DNA of 64,000 bases. Source: Cokeromyces recurvatus. Lineage: Eukaryota; Mucoromycota; Mucoromycetes; Mucorales; Mucoraceae. The notes under the pieces were generated by a model. That model saw only the letters and a program-made list of their open reading frames with translations. It was not told the DNA's origin and searched no databases. Of the stretch, positions 1 through 9,471 are shown piece after piece; position 1 is the stretch's first letter, and each line of letters starts with the position of its first letter. Made by a program: the position numbers and the translations under genes. The DNA lies in the NCBI RefSeq assembly GCF_025118155.1, contig NW_026251402.1, forward strand, positions 496,001 to 560,000, given 5' to 3'.

Positions 1-694
1 AATTTTTAATGGCTTGTTTTAAAAAGAATCCTGAAGATAGACCATCAGCATATGAGTTAATGAAATCAAAATGGATGGAGTCCTATTTCAAAAGTGATCA
101 GTCATTATTAGAAGTACCAACAGTAGAATATGTAATAAAAAAGAGCAAAAGTGAAACAAATCTTGAATATTCATCTATGAACTTCAATTCAGAACCTATA
201 TCTAATAAGGATAGGAATGATTATCTAACTCATAATTTCGTTGATTATCAAACATACCAAGAAGGAGAAAAATGTTCTGGTTGCTCTATTTATATGAAAA
301 GGCAATGGGTTAAAAGTTGTAAAGGTATACTAAAGATACATCTATATATCTCTATCCAGCTATTATATTAACTTATAATAATATAATAGAATGCCACCTT
401 ACATTCCATTCATATTGCATAAACAAGGCGCTACCATGTACTAAAGGTTATCCTATTCCTACCATGGCAATTAAGCCTAACCCTCTTCTTGAAGAAAAAG
501 TCAGTTCTAATGCAAGATATAAACCATTAGGCCCCATAACAAATATAGTAGGAAAAAATAAGAAATCTTATGTATCCATTATGCAACAGCAACCTAATGG
601 GCTATATCAACACTTCAAATCTGAAGGCTATTTAAAATCAAAAGGGAACAATAGCAATAGAAGAAACCTTGTAGTATCTTCAATAATGACATAA
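1..694 (+). CDS. STE-type (MAPKKK-like) protein kinase, C-terminal part, 5' truncated
   Basis: The gene enters from the left edge, so only the end of the kinase domain is present. Exons are <1-324 and 390-694, and the junction keeps frame (phase 1). The first residues read FLMACFKKNPEDRPSAYELM, which is kinase subdomain XI with the invariant Arg (DRPSA). In STE11/MEKK-like kinases this is followed by a 'hPW/F' segment, here SKWM. About 190 further residues follow; they are polar and I recognise no domain in them (KPNPLLEEK, GLYQHFKSEGY). By family, such kinases phosphorylate MAPKKs in the cytosol. The STE assignment rests on one subdomain, so other Ser/Thr kinases are possible. It is co-oriented with nothing close by. 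Confidence 0.75.
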
Positions 695-1137
695 TAAGGC
701 ACAAACATATTGTATATATTCGCTACCATATTGTAAATAATTTATATACACGTATTTTGTTTTAGTCTTGATTTATGACATAAAATAAAAATTATACTTC
801 AACTTTTTAAAATACAATTGTTATACATGTACATTATGTATATACACATATTAATAAATTTTTTTCTTACCTATTCGACTTGAATGCTTTATCTTTTTTT
901 TTTCTTTCATACATGAAGTTTATTTATTTTAACTATAATTTGACTTTTCACATTATTATTAAGTAATTTAAAAATTTTATTATTATTATTTTTTTATTTT
1001 ATTTTTTTGAAAGATAGGAATAAAAAAGGAAAAAAAAAATATCAAGATTGTGGTTTTACATTCAGTGAGTACAAATATGTTTACTATATCTTTTGATAAT
1101 GAAAAATAAAAATATAAAATAGCATAAGTGTTTTTTT
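695..1137. other. Intergenic, convergent 3' ends
   Basis: This is AT-rich spacer between the kinase stop codon and the minus-strand repeat-protein stop codon. It contains short A/T runs and AATAAA-like hexamers (AATAAA near 783 and 851), consistent with 3' UTRs of two convergent genes. No coding frame is supported. Confidence 0.6.
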
Positions 1138-2412
1138 TTAAAGCAAGAAAATAGCAGCACCAAGAGCACCGGCCATACAAATAACACTAGCTTTGAGAGA
1201 AACAGCACCAGAATCCACATGAAGTTGTTTAAGGTTGGCAGAATCAAAGACACTCATATTGTTAGCAGAGGGTACATTGATAGCGCTAGCTTGAGAGGCG
1301 TCTCTAGTAACAATAGATTCAGAGTTTGTTGGATCTGGAAGAGCAGATTCAGTAGTAGTGGTAGCTTTGGTTTTAGTTTTGTGTTTGGTTTTGGTTTTAT
1401 TTTCATCGCCATGCTTATCAGAATCAGAAACTTCAGCACGTTTTTCAAGAGAATCAACTTTGTTTGTTGGAGCAGCAGCGAAAGCAGTAGGCATGGTAAA
1501 AGTGAAAGGTGAAATACTAATAGGAGAATGAGTGAATGGGAGTGGAATGAGATGTTCAGTGTCAGTTTCGGTACTGGTACTACTACTACTAGTAGTAGTA
1601 GTAGTTCTGTGTCTGGTTTCAGTTTCAGTGGGAGTTCCAGTAGGTACAGTAAAAGTGAAAGGTGAAAAACTGATACGAGAAGTAGTCATTGGAAATGGAA
1701 TAGGATGTTCAGTGTTAGTTTCGGTACTAGTTCTGGTTCTAGTTTTGGTTCTGGTTCTAGTAAGAGGACCGGTAGGCAGAGGAAGTTCACTTATATCAAT
1801 AATAACAGGTTTAGAGGTATGCTTATCAACATCAGGAACCTTAGCACGTTTTTCAAGAGAATCAACTTTGTTTGTTGGAGCAGCAGCGAAAGCAGTAGGC
1901 ATGGTAAAAGTGAAAGGTGAAATACTAATAGGAGAATGAGTGAATGGGAGTGGAATGAGATGTTCAGTGTCAGTTTCGGTACTGGTACTACTACTACTAG
2001 TAGTAGTAGTAGTTCTGTGTCTGGTTTCAGTTTCAGTTTCAGTGGGAGTTCCAGTAGGTACAGTAAAAGTGAAAGGTGAAAAACTGATACGAGAAGTAGT
2101 CATTGGAAATGGAATAGGATGTTCAGTGTTAGTTTCGGTACTAGTTCTAGTTCTAGTTCTGTGTCTTTGTTTATGTTTAACTTCGGTCCTAGTTACAGTG
2201 GAAGTTTCGGTAGACATAGGAGGTTCAGTTCCAGAAGTAAAATCAAAAAAAGTGGTAGTAGGAATGACAGGTGTAGTAGAGGTGGTTTTTACATCATGAG
2301 ATTTAGTTATAATACATCCAGAAAATGAGGTGCCATCTACGTCGCAAGCATTAGCACTAACTAGAGAAATAGCAACAGCACCAAAAGTAGGAAGTGTAAC
2401 AATAAGCTTCAT
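1138..2412 (-). CDS. Secreted/GPI-like Ser/Thr-rich repeat protein with Kex2-type sites
   Basis: Single-exon gene, 424 aa. I place the start at 2412 rather than at the in-frame ATG at 2475, because MKLIVTLPTFGAVAISLVSA is a clear signal peptide. The mature part is almost all Thr/Ser/Arg/Pro. It holds four related modules of the form TExTxTEHxIPxPxTxSxIS followed by SPFTFTxPT, arranged as two pairs, i.e. a 2x2 higher-order repeat. Each pair ends in DSLEKRA, a Lys-Arg dibasic site of the kind cut by kexin in the Golgi. The C-terminus (SLKASVICMAGALGAAIFLL) is a hydrophobic tail after small residues, as in GPI-anchor signals. The function is unknown: it could be a wall mannoprotein, or a kexin-processed repeat precursor. 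The secretion and GPI calls are inference from composition. Confidence 0.75.
   Translation of the reverse strand: MKLIVTLPTFGAVAISLVSANACDVDGTSFSGCIITKSHDVKTTSTTPVIPTTTFFDFTSGTEPPMSTETSTVTRTEVKHKQRHRTRTRTSTETNTEHPIPFPMTTSRISFSPFTFTVPTGTPTETETETRHRTTTTTSSSSTSTETDTEHLIPLPFTHSPISISPFTFTMPTAFAAAPTNKVDSLEKRAKVPDVDKHTSKPVIIDISELPLPTGPLTRTRTKTRTRTSTETNTEHPIPFPMTTSRISFSPFTFTVPTGTPTETETRHRTTTTTSSSSTSTETDTEHLIPLPFTHSPISISPFTFTMPTAFAAAPTNKVDSLEKRAEVSDSDKHGDENKTKTKHKTKTKATTTTESALPDPTNSESIVTRDASQASAINVPSANNMSVFDSANLKQLHVDSGAVSLKASVICMAGALGAAIFLL
1437..2162. repeat. Two near-identical ~310-bp direct repeats inside the secreted protein gene
   Basis: Copy A runs about 1437-1750 and copy B about 1845-2162. 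By eye they match base for base over roughly 300 bp, apart from one 6-bp TTTCAG insertion in copy B near 2030 and changes at the outer ends. Each copy contains two shorter diverged sub-repeats starting with GTAAAAGTGAAAGGTGAAA. The identity extends to silent positions, which suggests recent duplication or gene conversion. Confidence 0.9.
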
Positions 2413-3309
2413 CTCAATGTTAAGTATAAGATAAATTGAATTTGTATATAAAAGAATAAAAACACGTCTTATCAAATGCCTTCTTTTATATTAAGTCGGA
2501 TCATGAAAAAGGTTAGCATAATAATCTTCGGGTGCTTAAATTTCTTCTATCTATTTTCCTAAAGTCTATCGTGCCTAACGATATCGACTTTAGTTAACAG
2601 CTATATTTTGAATATACAGATGTTTTATAGTCATCATGTGCTACAACATCATAAATAGGCAATACTCATTCCTAAACGACCATTCTTCTTAAATAGCCAA
2701 AATCAGTATTTACTAGATAAACGAAGAAAATGTCAAATTTCCTAATCAGCAAATGTTTATTTATATAAACGTGAAGCCTTTTTTTTTCTTTTGTTAACTA
2801 ATCCTTATCTATCCAAATTACAGCATACTATAAATGTATTCGACAATATTCACAGCTATCTTATCTAAAAAAAAGAGAGAGAGAGAGAGCAAATACTGTA
2901 TTTTCTGGTTTATTATCTTTTTAATGTAAATATTGGTTTTTTTCTATATCTTTGACGGGGTTTGAAATTAAAATCTCATGCTTTCACTTTATAATATGCA
3001 GCATTTAACAAACAATTTGCAGAATTAAACATGTGCTCCAATAAAATTTCCAAATAAAACCACGATCTTGCTATTGTAATAGCATTTACTAAACGCCATA
3101 AAACATTGATATCTGAGTTCAATTGTTGCTAAGAATTCTGCTGAAGCGTTTCTCAATTATAGTTACTATTGTATATAGAATTTATAACGAAAAAAAAATA
3201 GAAAGATGACAACGTTGATTTTATTAAAAGAAAAAATATAGTATTGAATAATAAAAATGTGTCATAAAAGAAGTATTTGAAGGTTCGCTTCTATAGTTAA
3301 ATATCTATT
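2413..3309. promoter_or_regulatory. Upstream region of the secreted repeat gene; otherwise empty
   Basis: This spacer serves as promoter and 5' UTR for the minus-strand repeat gene. It holds a TATATAAA-like stretch about 35 bp before the ATG (2442-2450, read on the minus strand as TTTATATAC) and a short (GA)n run at 2877-2888. No coding frame or RNA gene was recognised. Confidence 0.4.
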
Positions 3310-4711
3310 AAAGAACGATATAGCATGAGTGATCCATCCTTGACAATCCTCTACCGTAACATCTTTAGTGGTATCTATGATTCTTAGTACCAGAATATCT
3401 TCTGTTGAGACTTGATCTCCGCAAACATCAAACTTGACCATAGATTACATCCATCCTATCGTATTGGATTAAGAAAAGAGGGATATGCAAGTAGATGCAT
3501 CAACTTGTAATCTCAACCTTTGATCAGATTCGCAATTTCTTTGTTCTTATGGATTGGAGTATTGTCCGTTACCAAGTATCAGTCCTTTATTCCACGAGCA
3601 TCCAAGGTATCCATCATAGTATAAAGGAATTGAATGTGGTGTGAAGTACGAGTACCCACGCGTCTATTCACCTCCTTCTCAGTGCTCTAAGAAAGTTTTA
3701 TCTTCTCCTTCAATACAACTGGTGTTATTCGTCTAACTGTCAAATTGATTATTCCTTACTCACACATTGCGCCCAGGATGGTAAGAGAAACACATCTTTG
3801 GGTGTTTACTGTGACTTTAGCAGGGGTACCTTTTAGGAAGTGACCAAAAGTTCTTTGAATATGTAGGTTGAATCTGGTTTCATCAATGAAGACACAGTTT
3901 TTGAGATGAGATCTTCAAAATATTGTCATTCGAGAATTTTATATCTTCTTTCTAACAAAGCCATTTCATCATTTCTAGTGGTAGGAAGCTTCTTTAATAT
4001 CAGGTTATAATGCTTCTTTAGATGCTTTTAAATAGCAGAAATACTGATATTCAAATCTGCAAATGCTTCTTTTGCCTGGTTAAGAGTTGCCTTTGATTTT
4101 TTTTTTCATAGTACTCCAGGAGAAACTTGATACGTTATGCAAAAAGTTTCTGATTACCATGCTTCCTTTCCCTTCGATTTAACAGCCAAGGATTTCTTTT
4201 CACTTTCATCGTCGCCCATCTCCATATACATGATGGCAAATTTCTGTTCCATAATCTTCTTGGCCCTAGCAACATAGCCCTGAGCAGTCCTTACGTTGAT
4301 ACTATGATTCTGTGCAGCAATTGAAGCGAATTCGCCATTCACCAACACACTATATAGTAAGGTACTGACCTGCAATTCAATATACTTATGATATTGAACC
4401 TTAAATTTTGAAGCATCAGGGACTTGTTGTAAAAATTGTTTAAGCTCCGTAGGAGATCAATCCTTTCTTTCTTTTCTTTTTTTAGATCTAGTTGAAGACT
4501 GATAATTCTTCAAAATAAGTAGCATATAGATATCATTCACATAATTATAATCACCATACCAGTCCATTTTATTACTCTTGTAGAGTTTATCTTCAACAGT
4601 ACAGTTTGGAACATTGTTTGCCTCTTCAAAATTGAAAGGATTAACCTCCATAGGGGCGCAATGTTCATCCATAACGAATTGATAGTTAATTAGAACGTTA
4701 TTTTGAGTCAT
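3310..4711 (-). pseudogene. Decayed Tc1/IS630-type (DD34E) transposase
   Basis: The minus strand reads as a transposase broken by many stops. From the N-terminus: one frame from 4711 to 4154 is interrupted only by a TGA near 4455 and contains a helix-turn-helix-like segment (SINVRTAQGYVARAKKI). After frame changes the catalytic part shows FIDETRFNLHIQ near 3885, then VTDNTPIHKNKEIANLI near 3556, then a proline-rich SFLNPI near 3465. The third acidic residue, expected just after NPI, is lost (the codon there reads Arg, followed by a stop). The spacing from the second Asp to that position is 34 residues, the DD34E spacing of Tc1/mariner/IS630 enzymes. I did not find convincing terminal inverted repeats. 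The copy is clearly inactive. Confidence 0.8.
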
Positions 4712-5287
4712 TTTTAAGGATATATGGAATTAGAAAAAGTTGTAGTAGTGAAAATTTGTCGATGAACAGATCTTTTTGCATCTATATCAAAATAAGATTT
4801 TGCTTATTCTTGCAAAAAATATATATATATATATTAATAAACTTGGTTAACGTTTTCAAAGTCTAAATGATCCAAAAATTCCAAAATGCCCTAGTTCTAA
4901 TGTCACGAAATTTCGAAATCCATGATTCTATGAGTTCAATATTTCAAGTCCGAAGCCTCGAATTTCTAAAATTCCAAGATTTAGATAACAAGGCCCAAAA
5001 TTCTACGCTTACTGAAATTTTATATTATATTGAGTGAATATTGCGATTTTGAGATATTATTAGAACGGTATTTTGGAGTTGTGTTCATGAAATATTATTT
5101 GTTCATGTAAAAATATTCAAGCATGTATTGAAGGCTAATAACTGTCTTTTCTCAGTTGTCCTAAAAATAACTTGCTAATTTTAATTGTTATCTTATTTTT
5201 TTTAGTATGGCTTCGAAATTTGTTTTTATATAAACATTTAGTAATTTTGTTAACGATTGTTTATTGTAACTTATTAAACCCTAAACA
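4712..5287. other. Spacer with degenerate AAATTCC / GAAATTTC words
   Basis: AT-rich spacer. Between about 4865 and 5010 it is built of loosely repeated words such as AAAATTCC, CGAAATTTCG and CTAAAATTCC. This looks like a worn tandem array rather than coding DNA. An (AT)n run lies at 4819-4833. Confidence 0.35.
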
Positions 5288-5690
5288 ATGGACGAATATT
5301 ACGAAAGGAAGCTTAAAGAAGTTTTAAGTCTTCGAATATGACGATCTTATTGCAAGCCTTAAAGCTAGCAGCAGTAAAAAGCTGAAAAATGATTACTTGC
5401 TCAAGAAAAAAGGGAGCCAACATAAAGTTTATTCTGATAATCAAATAAAAAGGATATTAAGTTGCTAACTTTGTTGACAAAATGACGACTACTGAAACAA
5501 GCAAATAATATAGCTTCCCGAGATCTTTTGAAAGACGATATATTAAAAAAGTACAAGAATATAATGTTAAATGAAACGGAACGGTGACAAGGTGAAATAG
5601 AAAATACATTGTTTAGTAAAATTAATTCTATAAAAATTAACGACTCTGACATTATCTTTTGTTCAAAATATACATTCAAACTATAAATTT
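5288..5690 (+). pseudogene. Fragment of a decayed coding sequence, identity unknown
   Basis: From an ATG at 5288 the plus strand reads MDEYYERKLKEVLSLRI and then a stop. A shift of frame continues with EYDDLIASLKASSSKKLKND and KKKGSQHKVYSDNQIKRI. A further shift gives SRDLLKDDILKKYKNIML. The charged, helix-like text across frame breaks indicates a degraded gene. Its position next to the dead transposase suggests transposon-borne sequence, but I cannot name the family. The rest of the spacer, up to 6294, is AT-rich and empty. Confidence 0.4.
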
Positions 5691-6294
5691 AAACGTATAT
5701 CAACAAAAGATCTCACCGATGCTTACTTATTTAAATGAGTCAAGCGTGTCCCAAAGTCTTATTATTTTGTAAAAAGGATTTTTTTATTATTATTATTATT
5801 ACTATTTTACAGTCTTGATTGAATAACCAGTTACTTTTCAGCTAAAGTCTTTCTTTTAAGCTTATAAAAGGATTGAACGATGATAAAATATTCATTTGGT
5901 AATAGAGGTGAATGATGCTTATGGACTAGGGTTAAAAGGTAAAAATGACACTTTTACTCTAAAGAAATGCCTACACTGTAAGAGTAGAAGTATTGTGAGG
6001 ATTGTTTTACATATATTATATAGTAATAAATAAACAGATAAAGATATGTATCAACAATATATTTTATAAATATATGTATATAATTATCTTTTCTATTATA
6101 ATAAACATATACTAAGCATTATGTGCTTCATTGGATATTTTCCTTTTCTTCTGCACTTGAAAGTTAACTTCAAAAATTAATAATTTTACTCGATACATTT
6201 TTTTTTATAATATCGCATAGTTTCTGTTCTTTTTCTGAACGCATAGACATTAAGAATCATTATTTATATTGTTCTACCTTTATTAAGAAATAGA

Positions 6295-8423
6295 ATGAAC
6301 AGTGACGACGAAAATGAACAAATAGCTAAGGCAATGGCACTTTCATTACAAGGATTAGATTCTCAACTTCGACAAGAGCAAAAAGAAAAAGATGATCTTA
6401 GAAAAGCGATCGCAGCATCATTAGGAAAAAAAGTTGAAGAATTGACCGCTAGGGATATGCTTTTAGCAGAAACAACAAATCCACCACTAAAGCGCCCTAG
6501 AGAAGAAGATGAAAATGATGATGTTAATGTCTTGCCTACGCATCGCATACTAAAACGATTAAATAATTCTGAAGCACGATTTTGGGATGGTGTTATCAAA
6601 CTGACATATGTAAAAGGGTTTATTGGTCCTGATTATATTCGTTTTGAGGATATTATTCAAAAAGTTAGTAATCTGCTTTTAAGAGATATATTAAAAACGA
6701 TGAATTTACCCATAATCAATAGCATGATCTTAAAAAGGCATTAATAACAGCCTTTGTATGTAGTCTAGATTTTATCAACGATAATTTTCCTTTAGATGTT
6801 AATCTTTGCATCGTTACTCATGGTAGACCTGTAAATTATCAATACAATAGTTTATAACAAAGTTCTGCTGTTAAATATATTCATTTCCTTAGGCAATAAA
6901 AAAACAAATTCATCCTCATCGAATTATAATACAACCACCACTTAAAAATGAGAAATATGGCGTATTTCACCCAAAGTTAATGCTTCTTTTTCGCGACTCA
7001 TCTGTAAGAATTGTAATCGGTTCTGCTAATATGGTTTGTATACAATGATTCTTAAAAGATTAACTATTATTTCTTTTTAATATCAGTTTTCACTATTAGG
7101 AACGTTATGATTATGAGGACTTGGAGAATGTAGTATTTATTCAAGATTTTCCAAGATTAAAAACCCCTCATAAGACATTTTCAGAATTGCCACGCTTTGC
7201 AAGAGATATTTGTGATTTACTTGATCATATGCAAGTGCCTAACTCAGTGAAAGAAGAGTTATTAAAATATGACTACAATAAAGCTAAAGTGAGTAACAAA
7301 TCTTGCTTCCCCTCTTTACTATATTATATTTAAATAGCACTACCTTATAGGCTCATATCGTGGCTTCTATTTCTGGTACATTTGAGGGAGAAGAAGAATA
7401 TAGAAAGTATGGACATACACGTTTAGCCGATATAATAAACGAAATTGTTGGCCCAATAAATGATTCTAAATTACTTCCAAAAGTGGAGATGCAAGTAAAT
7501 AGTTACAATCGTTTTTTTTTTATTATTCAAACAAAATCAATAATAGCTAAATATTACTGTAGACGTCTTCTCTAGGTGCATTATCATTATCTTATTTAAA
7601 TGAACTATATCGGTCATTTTGTGGAATTGAGTCCTATAGCAAAGAAAAACCAATTTTAATTACCAAGAAAAATGAGCTACCACCTATTGATATAATTTAT
7701 CCAACAAAAGACACAGTTGAATCAAGTCGCTTAGGCCCATCAGTAAGTTCCTTCTTTTCTTCGATATAATCAGTTATATATTTAATATAATTTTGAATTA
7801 GGGCGCTGGTACTATTTGTTTAAATAGCAATACATGGAAGAAGCCTACTTTTCCTAAACAAATAATGTGCGATTCTATTAGTCAACGTCAAGGCACCTTA
7901 ATGCATTCAAAGGTAAAAGCAGCAGAATAAACCAATATGTATATATATAATATAATATGAGTGTATCTACATAATTTATACCTTTTTTTATTGCATCAGT
8001 ATATCATTGCTACTCTTCCATCCACTTTTAAATCGTCTAAATTTTTAACAGAGTCAAATTTAGGCAAACTAAGAGGCTGGATGTATTGCGGGTAATTATG
8101 TTTTATTCATATTATGAAAACTCAATGCTTAAACAACGCAACACTTTTATTTATTTATTAGGAGTCATAATGCGACAGTTTCAGCATGGGGAAAATTTAC
8201 TGTTTCCAGAGATACAAAGAAACCAAAAATGAATATAAGGTAAAGCATAACAGTCATTTTCAAACAGTAACTGTCAACTTATCAATACGACAATTATAGT
8301 AATTGGGAATTAGGTGTGGTTTTACCTATCTTTGAAAAATCAGATTTTCCAGCACCGTATTTGAGACCAGCTCCCCGATATCAATCATCGCAGGAAGCTT
8401 GGACACAGAATATGGAATGGTAA
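6295..8423 (+). CDS. TDP1: Tyrosyl-DNA phosphodiesterase 1 with two N-terminal ubiquitin-interacting motifs
   Basis: Ten exons: 6295-6663, 6723-6830, 6893-7033, 7100-7288, 7351-7494, 7563-7742, 7802-7912, 8000-8091, 8162-8239, 8300-8423; 511 aa, all junctions in phase. The enzyme hydrolyses the 3'-phosphotyrosyl bond left by stalled topoisomerase I and other 3' blocks, in the nucleus. Both HxK half-sites are visible: VFHPKLMLLF with GSANM downstream, and GTLMHSKYIIATLP with GSHNATVSAWGKF downstream. The conserved TSSLGALS segment confirms the splice at 7563. Residues 1-45 carry two UIM-like helices (EQIAKAMALSLQ and DDLRKAIAASLG). The N-terminus is short compared with the animal enzyme. Identity is very secure; exon borders are inferred from phase and conservation. 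Confidence 0.95.
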
Positions 8424-8700
8424 ATTAGTGTTGTATGGTCATTATTATTTTTTAAGGTTAAATCCTAGTTTACATGTTTTTTTTTTTCAATAATATACTT
8501 CTTTATTAGATTATAAAACATTGTATAAAAATAAAAGAAATAGGAATAGATATTTATATTATAAGAATTAATTTATTGTTTTCATATTAAAAATGACTTT
8601 TTTATGTACATATGCATGTATTATTTATAAGCTTTAATAAGAAATACCTCATCTGATTTAATTTTTTTTAGATTAAAAAAAATAAAAATATATTAAGAGA
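8424..8700. other. TDP1 3' flank
   Basis: AT-rich flank with AATAAA-like elements (for example near 8490 and 8634). It is probably the 3' UTR and terminator of TDP1. No gene was seen. Confidence 0.4.
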
Positions 8701-9250
8701 TAAAGACTTTAAACACACACACATTCAACAATCTCGCGAACTGCCCCTCGAAATTCAAAGCTGATCTTACAGTGGTGTCATCCCTTTGTTTCTCTTAGTC
8801 CTATTCTATGGTTACTTATATATTTTGTCGAACGTGATTGTTATATTCGGTGGCGTCTTGGCTGGATTCCCTAAAATAACTCTACTTTTTACATAAGATA
8901 CACCTTCTCTCATATTCTCACCCAGAACCCACGTTATTGAATGCCACAATATGCACCACCACTTTCAGTTATCACTAAACATATCTGATCTTATTTCGTT
9001 CTTATTGATTATTCTACTAACCCGTCCCACTAAACATCGTAATCGTTATAATCAATGAAATATACGTTGACCAACTACTCAACAACTTCTTTTACATGAA
9101 ATTGATTACCTTCAGCATGAAAAAGAACCTACCAACACCACTAACAATCTTAGGTCAACAACTCCTCGATTGAATTGATGTATGTATCCTCAACAGTTGA
9201 TAATCGATAATCCTGTTAAATCACTTTCTTCTTTCTAAATCTATTTTCCC
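8700..9250 (+). pseudogene. Possible decayed coding patch
   Basis: Base composition here is visibly less AT-rich than the flanks. One frame from an ATG at 8951 runs 96 codons to a TAA at 9236 and is broken only by three TGA codons (9056, 9068, 9176). It reads MHHHFQLSLNISDLISFLLI, then polar text such as PTTQQLLLHEIDYLQHEKEP. Three stops that are all TGA fit CGA-to-TGA decay of an older gene. There is no family recognition. It could equally be a chance open frame in promoter DNA of the downstream zinc-finger gene. Confidence 0.25.
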
Positions 9251-9471
9251 TCCTTAAACACATTAAAGGCTGTTATTTTTTTTTTATTTCATTTCCTCAC
9301 TTTTTTAAGAGCTTCTGTGAGCAATTCTGCTACGATATAGTTTATCAATAATGTTCTTGTCATTGAGTTTTAATTTTAAATGTATTTCTGTAAGCTCTAC
9401 TAGATGCGGGAATTAAATAAATTCATTTTTTTTTCTCTCTCTCTCTCTCATATTCAAGTTGTTAAGGTGAA

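Noticed and set aside
1437..2162. CRISPR-like interpretation of the direct repeats
   Set aside because: The repeats are about 310 bp, lie within a coding frame and have no spacers of constant size; the genome is eukaryotic.
1532..2299. Plus-strand open frames of 119-135 codons (Val/Leu/Ser-rich) across the repeat gene
   Set aside because: They are antisense to the Thr/Ser-rich repeats. The three-base periodicity of the repeats keeps other frames open, and the two frames are copies of each other.
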